Numbered from the stretch's first letter, positions 12,201 through 19,494 are shown. The stretch: 64,000 nucleotides of DNA from JAFEDN01 sp963818985 (GCA_963818985.1 CAWFUJ010000010.1:1-64000), one strand, 5' to 3'. The notes: generated from the letters alone by a model not told the origin. A program made the numbers and translations.

Positions 12201-14518
12201 AGGCCCTGTTCATATAATTCCAGAACAAAACTAAAGAATCCTGGTTGAGGGCCAAAAATTAATATGGCGGCATTATAAAGATGGTAACTAAAATCCCTAC
12301 AATTATTTTCATGACAAATTTTGTGTTGTGCAAAAGGGATCAAAGCATTTTGGCTACAATAATCGAGTGCTGCCTTAAGGACATAGTTATTATATACTTT
12401 ATTATTTTTTTCGATAATGCCAAAAATCGCCGCAAAAATCGGTTTTCTCTTTGGGCCGCATTTGCCTAGGAAATTGATCATTTCGCAAAAGATATAGCTA
12501 TCTGGATATAAATTTTTTTGCTTCATTCTTTCCAGGATGGCCAAGAAGGAATCTTCATCTCCTGCTGTTACTTTTTCGAGATATTTTTGCCACTCCTTAG
12601 ATTGAGTTTTATTTAATATATTTAGATCCATCCTTTTTAAGTAATGAAGTAGATCTTGCCATCGCTGAGCAATTAAATCTCCTTTTTCATCTTCGAAGTA
12701 TGAAGTATCAAGCTTGAATTTTAAATTAGGCTGTCCTTCAAATGCGAAGCCGGGTTTTTTAGCTTCTTTTTTTAAAAAAGTGATAATTTTTTGGAATTCT
12801 TGCGGTGCTTGCTTTTTAGAAACTAATGGATGCTGTTCTTTCGCCTCTTTTTTTGGTTTTGTTTCTGAAAATTGATCAGCGATGATATCAATCGAAGGCT
12901 TAGCCTCAATGCGAGGCTTTGTATTGGAATCAAACTTCTGTGCAGCTTCAGTTTCTCCCGACATCATAGCCGCCCTGTATATTGCCTTTAAAACTTCTGT
13001 CTTATTCTGATTATCAGGCCCAGACTGTAAGTAAATTTTATGCGCTTCTAGGTATAATAAATGGTTACCATAAAAAGTGATGATTAACGCGTAACTATCT
13101 GCTTTAAAATAACTCGCTGCTTTACTGCTAGAGATTTTTTCGATTGATTTTAAAAGATTAAGTGAACAACAATACTGGAGCATGCTCATCACCACCCGGC
13201 TATCAATCAAAGATCTTTCTGTGGCGATAAAAAAAATGACTTCGATGGCTAACACATACTTCCTAAATATATGTGCTTTTCCAATAAGCTGAGCTAACAT
13301 CGCGGGATTAATATGGCATAGATGAGCTTTCATCGCCTTTTCTAAAGCATCGAGCAACGAGGACTCATCTCGGACTTGACTAAGTTCCTTAGTTAAACTC
13401 GTGCAGACTGCAATGGCTTTAAGATCATCACTATTCGGCCCCATTCTTTTTAAATAAGAAACGAAAACTTGCCATCTTTTATTTAAATTATGCTCTTCAA
13501 TGATATGATCTGAAATTCCTTTTGCTACACAACCCTGATACACTTTTTCAACATCACGATCGTAATCAAATTTTTGCTTATAAATTGAATAGACCTTCTT
13601 GGCTAACAAATTAATAGTATTTTCATTATCAGGAGAAATGCGATGGTAACAAACTTTAAATATACATATGAATGTATTTCTATCCGCTTTATTTTCGCTT
13701 AAGAGTAGTTCAAACAGTTTTTCGGCAGCTTCTACGCTATAATGGCTGCCAATATTCTGTATCATTTTATTATGAACACTAGAGTTGACAGTTGACTCTG
13801 ATAGTAGCGCCTGTTCATACAACATTAAGGTAAAATTCAAGTATCCTGGTTGTGCACCAAAAATCGATATTGCCTTAATGTAAAGAGCTTGAGTAAAATA
13901 GCTAAAATTTTTTTTATCACAAATTCTGTTTTGTGCAAATGCTAAAAGACCATTTTCACGACAATAATATAGTGAAGCTATAAGTGTATGACTAGTAAAA
14001 ATCCGCTTATTTCCTTCGAGAATACTAAAAATGACGACAAAAACTAGCTTTCTCTTAGGGCCGCAGTTGCGCAGGAAATTTATAATGACATAAAAGATGT
14101 ATCCATTAGGATATAAGTTCTTTTCTTTCATGCTTTCCAGAATGACTAAAAAGGAGTCTTCATCTCCTTCCTCTACTTCTTCGAGACTTTCTTTCCAGCG
14201 CTTAGCTGCAGATTTATCTAATTCTGCATAATTACCTTGTTTCATTTTTTTGAAATAATTGGTGATGGCATGCCACCTTTGAGCTAGTACATCTCCTTTT
14301 TCACCAGCAATGTATGAAGTATCAAGTTTGAATTTTAAATCAGGCTGTCCCTCAAATTCGAATGGCTCTTTGCTCTCTTTTGTCTTTAAAGACTCGATAA
14401 TTTCTAGGTATTTTTTAGATTTTGGAGTTTTGTCGCTGTATTTATTTTCTTTTTTTGACTCAGTCCTAGGATTAGGATGTACAGTCCAAGGCCTTGAATA
14501 AGGTGTATATCTCTTCAT
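3263..14518 (-). CDS. Giant six-unit PPR-like (pentatricopeptide-like) helical-repeat protein
   Basis: A 3751-residue single ORF with no signal peptide or membrane segment. Six homologous units begin with a GQP motif near residues 56, 593, 1199, 1913, 2523 and 3079; each has a core of about 450-500 residues. In each unit a front half (DEDSFLxILExMK, then LYPxxYIF and IINFL) and a back half (ESAVLxALEKAM, then DALI, AIEVxFFIAAERS) have the helix-pair pattern of PPR motifs. PPR proteins bind RNA and are abundant in plant and protist organelles but rare in bacteria. Linkers are Pro/Ser/Lys/Glu-rich. The C-terminal 200 residues are basic and Pro-rich. An AGGAAC ribosome site precedes the ATG. It is a single-gene unit, convergent with ogt. 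A secreted effector or an internal RNA-binding scaffold are both possible; TPR-like folds are the main alternative. Confidence 0.75.
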   Translation of the reverse strand: MKRYTPYSRPWTVHPNPRTESKKENKYSDKTPKSKKYLEIIESLKTKESKEPFEFEGQPDLKFKLDTSYIAGEKGDVLAQRWHAITNYFKKMKQGNYAELDKSAAKRWKESLEEVEEGDEDSFLVILESMKEKNLYPNGYIFYVIINFLRNCGPKRKLVFVVIFSILEGNKRIFTSHTLIASLYYCRENGLLAFAQNRICDKKNFSYFTQALYIKAISIFGAQPGYLNFTLMLYEQALLSESTVNSSVHNKMIQNIGSHYSVEAAEKLFELLLSENKADRNTFICIFKVCYHRISPDNENTINLLAKKVYSIYKQKFDYDRDVEKVYQGCVAKGISDHIIEEHNLNKRWQVFVSYLKRMGPNSDDLKAIAVCTSLTKELSQVRDESSLLDALEKAMKAHLCHINPAMLAQLIGKAHIFRKYVLAIEVIFFIATERSLIDSRVVMSMLQYCCSLNLLKSIEKISSSKAASYFKADSYALIITFYGNHLLYLEAHKIYLQSGPDNQNKTEVLKAIYRAAMMSGETEAAQKFDSNTKPRIEAKPSIDIIADQFSETKPKKEAKEQHPLVSKKQAPQEFQKIITFLKKEAKKPGFAFEGQPNLKFKLDTSYFEDEKGDLIAQRWQDLLHYLKRMDLNILNKTQSKEWQKYLEKVTAGDEDSFLAILERMKQKNLYPDSYIFCEMINFLGKCGPKRKPIFAAIFGIIEKNNKVYNNYVLKAALDYCSQNALIPFAQHKICHENNCRDFSYHLYNAAILIFGPQPGFFSFVLELYEQGLVSGAFTDVEDDTCIHNRMMWNIGCHYSIEAAEMLFNLLVSQEKINVYTCLFALKICFHRASPDNKTIVLRLRNKAYAIYNKKYARQNVSFKYDAESQYRVIGEKVDPSGAMEADKLNKKWKVFVAYLKRMGPDSSDSKAIAVCTNLTRELKQAQNESAVLFALEKAMKSGLCSINSNAVDALITQGLQFEKYLEAIEVIFFIAAERSAIDSRVVTNMLKYCCSLNLSRLIEKICHLGLTAHFDVNAFASVIIYYGNNLLFLEAYKVYLKAGPNYQNNKVVLNALHRATMMTGETRAAKIFDPNKSYTENNFPFEFLKYSEFAELQLAHQTEASNIKSKTSTVTPTEDKLPVSDTKETALTAPISDQTQTQSPKKARAWSDIISRQGPIEKKEVKTTYQSIVKNPIPAKYREFIVYLKNRRERLVFEGQPDLKVGFSTLHPEDSKSDLFAPRWQALINYYKSINQDNYQELSKFQSKQLKERLLKADKEEDEDSFLCILEEMKDNNRHPDAHIFCTIIHFLRKSGPKTKPIFAAIFDIVKKNDHVFCSHILMAALIYCRENGLNAFIQNEICHKNNLEYFTHHLYDAAISVLGRQPGCFDYVMELYEQALLSFPSTEEASFHNQILRNIGCHYNIEAAKMLFEILVSVGKANKHTFISIFKVYFHSITPDNKNTIIKLKNEAYVIYQEKLKTKKISYDPEIESLSKDIETRAPYVAKANILNKRWKAFVSYLKRIGPNNNDSKALEVCTTLTQQLNQAQSESSVLNALEKAMRAGLCHINAGMVDALIKKAHLFEKYLEAIEITFFIAAGRSALDSQAVMSMLDYCCSFNLFKLIEKICHRDFSRYFKAGTYALIITFYGNNLLFLEAYKIYLQADPEDRNDKVILKALRRAAVMTGEIEAAQIFDPNKIYTEDDFPFQSLNFSEFNQLQLAHPIQSSNIESKQHTVNQKSEIKIEHPFTPPSVAPNTPSEDEGLSPVDQIKIEILPAVSSAQISNEDKLISLGKPQPFQSIASDLISEAKIERPFTPPIVAPNTPSEDGGLSSAADQIKIEMLPEVSSVQIPNQDSKINSKEEDKLVLLDKPPSSQAVSRNWANIAANQPRRVQSKIKLQEDKLISKSSSPNTWEEFINYLKTIDAEEFHGQPPFIGINTSPQAEDLFAERWRKLIDYWKTNQNDYTKLSKSQSRQWKGIIKNVKNGDEASFLTILENMQANQSYPDSHIFYEIINFLGTCQHKRGPIFAAIFDLVEKDKSVFDNFILMSALRYCKEKGLVAFAQHKICHQDNFQYFTSDLYVFTISLFGVYPGFFDFILELYQRFFVLYPNSENISIHNTIMLNIGSHYSIEAAEKMFYLLMSDENINVYTFIFILKVCFHRASPDHESTILPLINKVYSIYKDEIKQQTIYPNQEVERIYWQTKVRSSQPLIIQANNLRKRWKAFSSYLKTMKSTNGDSKAIEVCTNLTRELTQVQDESAVLDVLEKAMTPDLCYINADMVDAIIRKAHEFETYLPAIEATFFVAAEKLAIDSRVVISMLQYCWSFNLIKLFERICHSTFSQYFKAETYELIISFYAENLLFEEACKIYLQASAEQRKDTRVLKALERAAVMAGKMKATEMFDSAQIQKIVAACSVSELLAIISIETHTQTQLTQPEPVVEIKIEPLPAVSSSPQISNESSKIDSKGEHKLTPLNKQELPQPISAAKTWAKIVAARSLHINPKIKPKEDKSISQNLLPHTLEGFIRYLKEQDYKEFHGQPPLRFKMNALTPKNPKEDLFAQRWQNLVNSWETINQQDYLELDDSESKRWKKNLEAVSDGDEHSFLDILENMQGKHFYPNNFIFCKIIDFLRTCSSIRKPIFAAIFAITKKNEQVFNNFILMSALNYCKKTGLIAFAKNEICHQGNFKYFNYYVYVSAISLFGPYPGFFDLIMELYERSQLSRSDIEDPCIHNLVMLTLGSHYSIETAEKLFQLLLSEKKANVFTFLLILKICFHRAPSDRSVIIPLQKMAYSIYKKKAAKSELSNNAEIELMKENIECKLAETPIRKDDLTERWKSFASYLKTMKPNNDDPQAILVCTDLTRELQQAQNESAVLNALEKSMVAHLRYISADMVDILIRKVYEFKKYVEAIEVAFFIAAERSVIESRVVMSMLQYCCSLNHLKLFERIRFGNFNHYFTAEIYALFIKFYEENLLFKEAADIALKAAADYSQDKDALKVIQAVAVITGKSALNIKDKSSAGISSDRHPLISINNPELSLPVSDTKTWAKVAAHQEKDSEQKNEVKEGQLISQNPLFDTWEGFMVYLKTKKDVTEFYGQPPSKFKMSTLSPQEQREDLFAQRWQNLVDYWKTMNQKDYLELTKSDSKYWKESLAKVINGDEDSFLLILEDMQDNDFYPNNYIFCETIEFLSTSDDKRKPIFAGIFDIAQKNKRLFDNFILKSALNYCKEKGLIAFAHDKICIEANFQYFNTPLYTSAISLFGAYPGYFDFIVELYERCLQWESDPETPSIYNTIMLNIGSHYSIEAGEQLFNLLLSKEKTNAMTFQSVLLMCFHRAVSDPKGIIKPLKNKAYSIYRKKLANKEFFPLPEIETTNEAINKRISVYSLNQNDLNRRWKIFASYLKSIKPNSNDSKEIEVCTNLTRELTQAHDESAVLNALEKAMAASLCHISPSMVDVLIRKLYEFKKYVTAIEVTFFVAAERATIDSRAVMSMLEYCCSFNLFTLIEKIRLSNLRQYLTPDSYELLIKFYGENLLFANAYELYLEVARGYKKVLNALHAAEAMTGTAGSEIESKKTLLPISTTRTRAKTTARKNPPQKQALSTNLISGADDSERKSWLKIVNPPSLTITSKNLACQSWGDEVEDEDGNLPPLPPHWVDTSDDEKLISQSELQESKKTTYPRRTKPPEMLTLSLKPRTTLKVQSPEEDPNKKCWLKLTDPQPPLTESPTKQPQQSKVPLAKNRTNIWKSGEKQVALPTTYPKPPTNESQLR
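8945..9345 (-). repeat. Tandem linker duplication inside the giant repeat gene
   Basis: Two copies of a 60-70 codon linker (about 9170-9345 and 8945-9150) share PFTPP, VAPNTPSED, DQIKIE, LPxVSS and QI in the same order, and their DNA is clearly similar around 9080-9120 and 9280-9320. A third, shorter relative (EIKIEPLPAVSS) lies in the next linker near 7180-7250. This looks like recent slippage or unequal recombination between copies. Confidence 0.75.
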
Positions 14519-14564
14519 TTACAGTTCCTTTCTTTCTCTATTTATGGTCGAAAAATATAAGGTT

Positions 14565-14594
14565 ATCGTAATACTTATTAATGGAATAGGTCAA
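14565..14594 (-). promoter_or_regulatory. Candidate sigma-70 promoter of the giant repeat gene
   Basis: On the reverse strand TTGACC (14594-14589) is followed after 18 nt by TACGAT (14570-14565), about 45 nt upstream of the start codon. The -35 matches 5 of 6 consensus positions and the -10 matches 4 of 6. Nothing else in the 103-nt gap looks better. Confidence 0.35.
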
Positions 14595-14621
14595 GAATTT
14601 CAGCGCTAGGACAATTTAATT

Positions 14622-15746
14622 TTAAAATCGTTTTAAAGATAAAAAAGAAATATCAAATTCAGTTAAGCCTTTTATCGCTAAATTCACAATGATCTCACCT
14701 AAAATATTTGCCATTTTATAACCATGACCAGATAAACTAGCTGCATAAACTATTTTTCTAGACAGTGGATACGTATCAATAATAAATTGTTTATCAGGGG
14801 TTATATCATAAATACAATTTGCTTCTTTAGTTATGATCGGATTTGCGAAAGGTAAGTAAGTTTTAATAAACCATTGTATTGCTTCTAATTCTTCTTGATC
14901 ATTAAGGTTAGTGCTTTGTTCTGGAGTTACTATTTGTTTTCCTCCGGAGTGGCGCGCAATCTTCATCATAGACGAAACTGTTGGAAATCCATAAAAAATA
15001 CCTTCATTTAAATGATAGGCGAAACATGGGCAACCTTTGTCCAAACTGTAACTATCATTCTGAACGGAAGTCCATACCAATTTCTTTTGTAAAAGAGTGA
15101 CAGGGATAGTTAAGTTAGGTAAAAGCATAGATGACCAAGGGCCTGCGCAGATAATAAGATGTTTTCCCCGGAAGGTATTTTTGTTCGTTTTAACGTGAAT
15201 AATTTCCTCAGAGTCCAGCTCCCAACTAATAACTGGTTCATTAAAAAGTACGGTTGCACCATTATTTTTTGCACTTTCGACAAAAAATTTTAGACACTTG
15301 TCAACATATAAAAAACCTGCCTCGGGTTGTAAAATGCCTATATTGTTGGGTGGAATAAAAAAATTATTAAAGCGAGCAGTTAAAACTTCGTTGGATAAAA
15401 TTTCAATAGGAATATTGTATTGCTTGGCGCAAGCAATGGAGTCGGTAATCATTTGATGTTGGGGTTCTGCTATTTCTAAAACACCATTTTCAACAAACAG
15501 TGTTTGTGATGCTTGTTTCTCAATTTTCTTCCATTCGGTGTAAGCTTTTTTAAGAATAGGGGTATACCGTATATCATCATAGTAGGCTTTGCGAAAAGCT
15601 CTCGTTTCGCCATGAGTTGCACCTTTGTTATGACCTTGTTCATATTGCTCTATACATAAAGTTGTTAATCCCAATTGCGAAGCATAATATAAAGCTGCGC
15701 TACCGATGCCTCCACAACCCACTATAATCAACTCAAATGTCTTCAT
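14622..15746 (-). CDS. solA: N-methyl-tryptophan/sarcosine oxidase-like FAD enzyme
   Basis: A 374-residue FAD-dependent amine oxidase of the MSOX/MTOX family, of normal family length. The Rossmann motif is at the N-terminus (IIVGCGGIGSAA), followed by the typical GATHGETRAFRKAY segment. The Cys near residue 311 (ANCIYDITPDKQF) is at the place where MSOX and MTOX bind FAD covalently, and the C-terminal LSGHGYKMANILGEI motif is present. Such enzymes oxidise N-methylated amino acids to the amino acid, formaldehyde and hydrogen peroxide. The exact substrate cannot be read from sequence. It is a stand-alone gene with only a weak ribosome site. Confidence 0.85.
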   Translation of the reverse strand: MKTFELIIVGCGGIGSAALYYASQLGLTTLCIEQYEQGHNKGATHGETRAFRKAYYDDIRYTPILKKAYTEWKKIEKQASQTLFVENGVLEIAEPQHQMITDSIACAKQYNIPIEILSNEVLTARFNNFFIPPNNIGILQPEAGFLYVDKCLKFFVESAKNNGATVLFNEPVISWELDSEEIIHVKTNKNTFRGKHLIICAGPWSSMLLPNLTIPVTLLQKKLVWTSVQNDSYSLDKGCPCFAYHLNEGIFYGFPTVSSMMKIARHSGGKQIVTPEQSTNLNDQEELEAIQWFIKTYLPFANPIITKEANCIYDITPDKQFIIDTYPLSRKIVYAASLSGHGYKMANILGEIIVNLAIKGLTEFDISFLSLKRF

Positions 15747-15973
15747 TTATTTCAACCTGAACATATATATCAATGATAATAATTTATAAGAACAACCGTT
15801 TATATTGCCTGGAAAATCAAATTCATTTCTGCTTTATTATATGCGATAAATTACGTTACCATTACATCCTCATTTAATCAATGGAAGAGCTAGTACGTTT
15901 GAGAATTTTTAAATGCGGGGTGCGAAATTGTTTATAATACCGGTGTTGCAGGGATGTTAAGCCCGCTCTGGCG

Positions 15974-16002
15974 TTGACAGAGCTTTACTAATCTAATAAA
16001 GT
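15974..16002 (+). promoter_or_regulatory. Candidate sigma-70 promoter for the secreted-protein gene
   Basis: TTGACA at 15974-15979 is a perfect -35, followed after 17 nt by TAAAGT (15997-16002), a weak -10. The -10 falls inside the tandem repeat, so repeat number could alter promoter geometry. The 175-nt leader is long. Confidence 0.4.
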
Positions 16003-16015
16003 AATCTAATAAAGT
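15989..16015 (+). repeat. Tandem 13-nt repeat, two copies
   Basis: TAATCTAATAAAGT occurs at 15989-16002 and again at 16002-16015, sharing one base, so the period is 13. It overlaps the candidate -10 element. Confidence 0.7.
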
Positions 16016-16177
16016 TAATATAAAAAACTCGTAGAAAACAACTTAAAAGTTACTCTACTTACTCTGGTGATTCAAAATCGCGGAAGAAAAATATGAATGA
16101 AATAGATAAGAAAAATACAATCGGCAATCAAATTTTTCAAAAAAACTGTTTAAACCCTTTTTCGAGGCGAGAAATAT

Positions 16178-17179
16178 ATGCGAGTTTCTTATTCCAGATT
16201 GCTCTTTAGTCTAGGTTTATTATTGTCGTCAATCCCAATTCTTAAATGGGATGAGCTGAATCCTACGGAGCGAGGCGAAAAAATTTTTTCAGAACTTTCC
16301 CCAAGTTTACCTCCCGGATGTGAAGATTTTGAGGTGATCAAAGGAGAACCGCTGCGAGCGGAAACGGATTTGCTCATATTTGCCGTACATCATACCAACT
16401 GTAGAGAAGCAAAGCTGTTGTGCACCGAAGGCCTATTTGCCGCCAAAAAAATTGCTCCTAAAGATACTATTATTTTATTGGAAAAATATAGTTATGAGCA
16501 AACAATTATGTGTTTTGAGGAGGGTTTTCAAAAGCTGTCAAATATTTGTCGTGGTTGGAATGTTGAAGTAGCAAAACTTAATGAAATAAATTCTTGGTAT
16601 TATAAAGACCATGGGCTGGAAATTATCATGCAGGAATTGCAGGAAGTGAAGCAAGATGACGCCATTGACTATCTAACAAATTATATTGAAATTCAAAAAA
16701 ATAGGGTAAAAGCGGCTAAAAATGACTATAAGAATTTTATGGAAGAATTTGGTAAAAACATTCCCAATCTTTATTCAATTAGATGGGCAAATATGAAATT
16801 AGCCGAATTTATGTTAATAATGACTCAAAATATTGCCTGCAGAGTCATAAATAAGAGAGAGTTATTAGATAATATTTGGAATGAGCTTGGTGATCAAAGA
16901 AACATGTATATAAATAAAATAAATGCATATATGGAAAATATTGAGAATTTTATCGTGAGACCTAATAATGCAATGATAAAATCTATACGTGAAGCTAAAA
17001 AAGAAAAAAATAAAACCATTGCAGTTTATGGCGGCAGGCTGCATATTAATATACATAGGTTAAGTCAAGAGCAAACCAAGAAAAATCAGCGGCATAAACA
17101 AGCTATTCAAGATTTGTACCATCGATTAAATGAATCTCCTGGTGCCAATACTTACGCAGTATTGTCTTGTACAAGATAG
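16178..17179 (+). CDS. Secreted hypothetical protein
   Basis: A 333-residue protein with an N-terminal signal peptide (SRLLFSLGLLLSSIPI), so it is likely exported. A GAGGCGAG ribosome site lies just before the ATG. The mature part begins with a beta-alpha pattern (TDLLIFAVHHTNC, DTIILLEKYSYE), has a long helical Asn/Lys-rich middle, and ends with KTIAVYGGRLHINIHRLS. An early beta strand, a late arginine-rich helix and a GGRLHI loop are faintly like Tiki/ChaN/EreA-type hydrolases, which use a terminal GxxH. That link is inference only. It is probably monocistronic. Confidence 0.6.
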   Translation: MRVSYSRLLFSLGLLLSSIPILKWDELNPTERGEKIFSELSPSLPPGCEDFEVIKGEPLRAETDLLIFAVHHTNCREAKLLCTEGLFAAKKIAPKDTIILLEKYSYEQTIMCFEEGFQKLSNICRGWNVEVAKLNEINSWYYKDHGLEIIMQELQEVKQDDAIDYLTNYIEIQKNRVKAAKNDYKNFMEEFGKNIPNLYSIRWANMKLAEFMLIMTQNIACRVINKRELLDNIWNELGDQRNMYINKINAYMENIENFIVRPNNAMIKSIREAKKEKNKTIAVYGGRLHINIHRLSQEQTKKNQRHKQAIQDLYHRLNESPGANTYAVLSCTR

Positions 17180-17210
17180 CCAGTTATAAGGATTTCATGC
17201 AGGCCTCGCA

Positions 17211-17897
17211 TTAAAATTTGGACGATAGTTTAGATAAATGATCAATTGCTTCAATCAAATCTTTTATCTCTTCATAGGCAATATCCCCGCGTTGACCATA
17301 TTGCTTAATTCTTAAAAATTCTCCCCAAACCCGTCTTCGCCCAGCATCAAAAGTGTGCCATTTTTCTGCGGAAATAGGGCATATACTATCCGGAAAAGTA
17401 GCGTCGTAAGAAAATTGCATTATTTGTTTTTGAGGTAAAAACCTTCTTAGGGTCAAATAACCACGCTGCGAAGCATAAGAAGGAAAAACAAATCCAACTT
17501 TATTCTTTCCAGTAAAATCAAATAATTCTATTCCTTTTGTGACATTCTCAAGTGTATTTTGAGAATTCTCTTCTAGATAGATACGTATATTTCCAGAAAT
17601 ACTCTTGATTTTTTCATAGATTAGGCGAGCTTGGCTTTTTGAGTTTTCTTGCGGATTTCCTTCCGGAGATATGCCGCCAGTCAGCAGAATGGCAGGAGTC
17701 AAGTCATGGGTGATTAAATGAGAAAGGATGAAAGACACATTTTCTAAAAAAAACGAGGTCCCAAAAACGAAAGTTAAATCGACAAGGGTGAATGGTGATT
17801 TTTCTCGAAAACAAAGTCTTGTTAATAATTTGATTAATTTCGGAGTTAAACGATAATTTAACTGAGGTAGTCTGGGGATTGGTTTCCGTGTTGCCAT
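17211..17897 (-). CDS. YdcF-like (DUF218/ElyC-SanA family) protein
   Basis: A 228-residue protein with the DUF218 core. AILLTGGISPEGN is the first strand with a Gly-rich loop, IYLEENSQNTLENV is the conserved ExxSxxTxEN motif, and KVGFVFPSYASQRGYLTLRRF is the later Rossmann-like strand. Members act in envelope metabolism (ElyC, SanA) or bind nucleotides (YdcF); no substrate is assigned. Unlike ElyC and SanA, no N-terminal membrane helix is evident, so a cytoplasmic YdcF-type protein is likelier. It is convergent with the secreted-protein gene before it. Confidence 0.75.
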   Translation of the reverse strand: MATRKPIPRLPQLNYRLTPKLIKLLTRLCFREKSPFTLVDLTFVFGTSFFLENVSFILSHLITHDLTPAILLTGGISPEGNPQENSKSQARLIYEKIKSISGNIRIYLEENSQNTLENVTKGIELFDFTGKNKVGFVFPSYASQRGYLTLRRFLPQKQIMQFSYDATFPDSICPISAEKWHTFDAGRRRVWGEFLRIKQYGQRGDIAYEEIKDLIEAIDHLSKLSSKF

Positions 17898-18004
17898 TCA
17901 ATCTATTTAATCACTCCATATTTCTAGTAGTCTTTTACTTTATGAGGATTTACTGAATAATGCAAGGCTTGCATTTATGGTTCCAAAAATACGGCTTACT
18001 GTGA

Positions 18005-18676
18005 TTACATTAGCAATCCTTCATAAAACGCACCGAAAGGCTGTGTTGGACTTTTAATTTGTATTTCAAGTATCCACCCTTTAGCCAAGAGTTTTTCAGG
18101 ATAAGTATTGGCTCCTTTTGTCCAAGCATGAGTATGCGGAAATGCTCCAATTAAGTGACCAGCCGGTGATAGATTAAATATAACATCGTAATTTTTAGCC
18201 TGAGCATAAATAAATTCATATAATTGAATCCCGGTAGGATTCTCTGTTTTCCAAAATTCTATAGCATCATGGAACAACATTTCACTGGTATCTTTTAATC
18301 GCAAGAATTCTTTATTTTTACCAAAAACAATGGTTTTCCCAACATCGCCTTCAATCCCATCCTTGACAATTCCAATATCAATAAAAGCAATATCTTCTTC
18401 TTGTAAAATATAGTTAGTATTTGGTCTATCCTTAAAAGTGCAGAGTGTGTTTTGATTAAATCGAATTAATGGTCGGTGCCATAACTTTTCAATACCATGT
18501 TTTTTAAATATGAGATGTGAAGCATCGGTAGCTTGTGATTCGCTTATACCAGGTAGTATTATTTTTTCGATATCATCAAGAATTTTTATCGCTAATATTG
18601 ATGCATTTATGATTGTATCTGCCTGATTTTGCATTATATATAAATTTGTTTTTTCAATTAAACTGGATTTGTTCAT
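18005..18676 (-). CDS. M24 family metallopeptidase-like protein
   Basis: 223 residues with the pita-bread fold markers of the M24 family (methionine aminopeptidase, Xaa-Pro peptidase). The two Asp ligands are in FIDIGIVKDG and EGDVGKT, the His in AGHLIGAFPHTH, and the Glu pair in WILEIQIK and GAFYEGLLM. All five metal ligands therefore appear present. The length suits a catalytic domain alone, without the N-terminal domain of Xaa-Pro peptidases. The substrate cannot be told from sequence. It is a single gene with a weak ribosome site. Confidence 0.75.
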   Translation of the reverse strand: MNKSSLIEKTNLYIMQNQADTIINASILAIKILDDIEKIILPGISESQATDASHLIFKKHGIEKLWHRPLIRFNQNTLCTFKDRPNTNYILQEEDIAFIDIGIVKDGIEGDVGKTIVFGKNKEFLRLKDTSEMLFHDAIEFWKTENPTGIQLYEFIYAQAKNYDVIFNLSPAGHLIGAFPHTHAWTKGANTYPEKLLAKGWILEIQIKSPTQPFGAFYEGLLM

Positions 18677-18894
18677 AATTTATTTTTAACCTCAATTGGA
18701 TCCATGGTCTAGCCTATTGTGACTAACAAATTATGCAAGGATCAGAGAGTAGCTGGCCTGAAATATTGACAGTCTCAAAAATAAAGTCAACATGGTAGGT
18801 TGGCTGCTTTTAAAGAAATCTTCAACTATGGGATATTAATCCTTTATCAAACTGATATGAGTTATGCTTAGCGGTTGACGAAAATGGGTGTCGA

Positions 18895-19395
18895 TCATTT
18901 TTTTCTCGAAGTAGGGGGAGATACCCAAACGTCCATCTTACAATTGCCTTCTGTATGTGAGACAGAAATCATATTGGCATTGCTGCTCCCGCTCCAATTT
19001 TTCATTGTTTGAGTCGTTAAGGCTGTGTACCAAGTTGTTGAGCCAATGCTCGCACCACTCTCAAATGGCCAGAGCTCCCCAGTCCCTCCGAGCGTTGGAG
19101 AATAATATTCAAATCCCGCGGGGACCCCCTGACCATTATTTCCTCCCCATAGCTTTAAATATCCACTAAATTGGACGCTGGTGTTACTATTAGGACGATT
19201 TCTCACCTCAGTAATTGTTAAGGTCGCAGTCCCGGGCAATACTCCCCAGCCGGCGCTATTTCTACAAACGCCAGAATTAATATAATAATTACCCTTCCAA
19301 TCGCCAAGTGGAAAATCGTAGGCTTGAGCAGCTATCGTGAAGGCGCCAAGCATAATGAAACAGGCAGAGAACATAATTTTTTTTAATATTTTCAT
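18895..19395 (-). CDS. Small secreted hypothetical protein
   Basis: Starting at the ATG at 19395 the protein opens with a clean signal peptide (MKILKKIMFSACFIMLGAFT, cleavage likely after AAQA). An alternative start at 19446 would put 17 extra charged residues in front, so the shorter form is preferred. The mature 140 residues are rich in Gly, Ser, Thr, Asn and Trp with beta-strand character (ATLTITEVRN, FSGYLKLWGG) and a few Cys, suggesting a small extracellular or periplasmic beta protein. I do not recognise the family. No operon partner. Confidence 0.6.
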   Translation of the reverse strand: MKILKKIMFSACFIMLGAFTIAAQAYDFPLGDWKGNYYINSGVCRNSAGWGVLPGTATLTITEVRNRPNSNTSVQFSGYLKLWGGNNGQGVPAGFEYYSPTLGGTGELWPFESGASIGSTTWYTALTTQTMKNWSGSSNANMISVSHTEGNCKMDVWVSPPTSRKK

Positions 19396-19469
19396 TTTTT
19401 TTCTCGTTTTTATTCTTATACCAGAGTTTAACTTAAGTTTAATCAATTTGTCAAAATTATTAAGTCCGT

Positions 19470-19494
19470 GTCATAGGCAGCAACTGAGCTTCGG
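19470..19494. repeat. Degenerate 25-nt repeat, copy 1
   Basis: Begins GTCATAGG and ends CTTCGG. It matches 22293-22317 at about 20 of 25 positions in the same orientation. It may be an old mobile-element trace. Confidence 0.3.

Larger units (their letters stand above)
15747..16177. other. Intergenic region, 431 nt
   Basis: It separates the reverse-strand solA-like gene from a forward secreted-protein gene. It holds a candidate promoter at 15974-16002 and a 13-nt tandem repeat at 15989-16015, both annotated separately. A 38-codon ORF from 16093 overlaps the next start and has no visible ribosome site. I see no RNA gene. Confidence 0.5.

Noticed and set aside
16093..16209. 38-codon ORF overlapping the start of the secreted protein gene
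   Set aside because: No ribosome site and no recognisable product; the gene at 16178 has a clear GAGGCGAG and a signal peptide.
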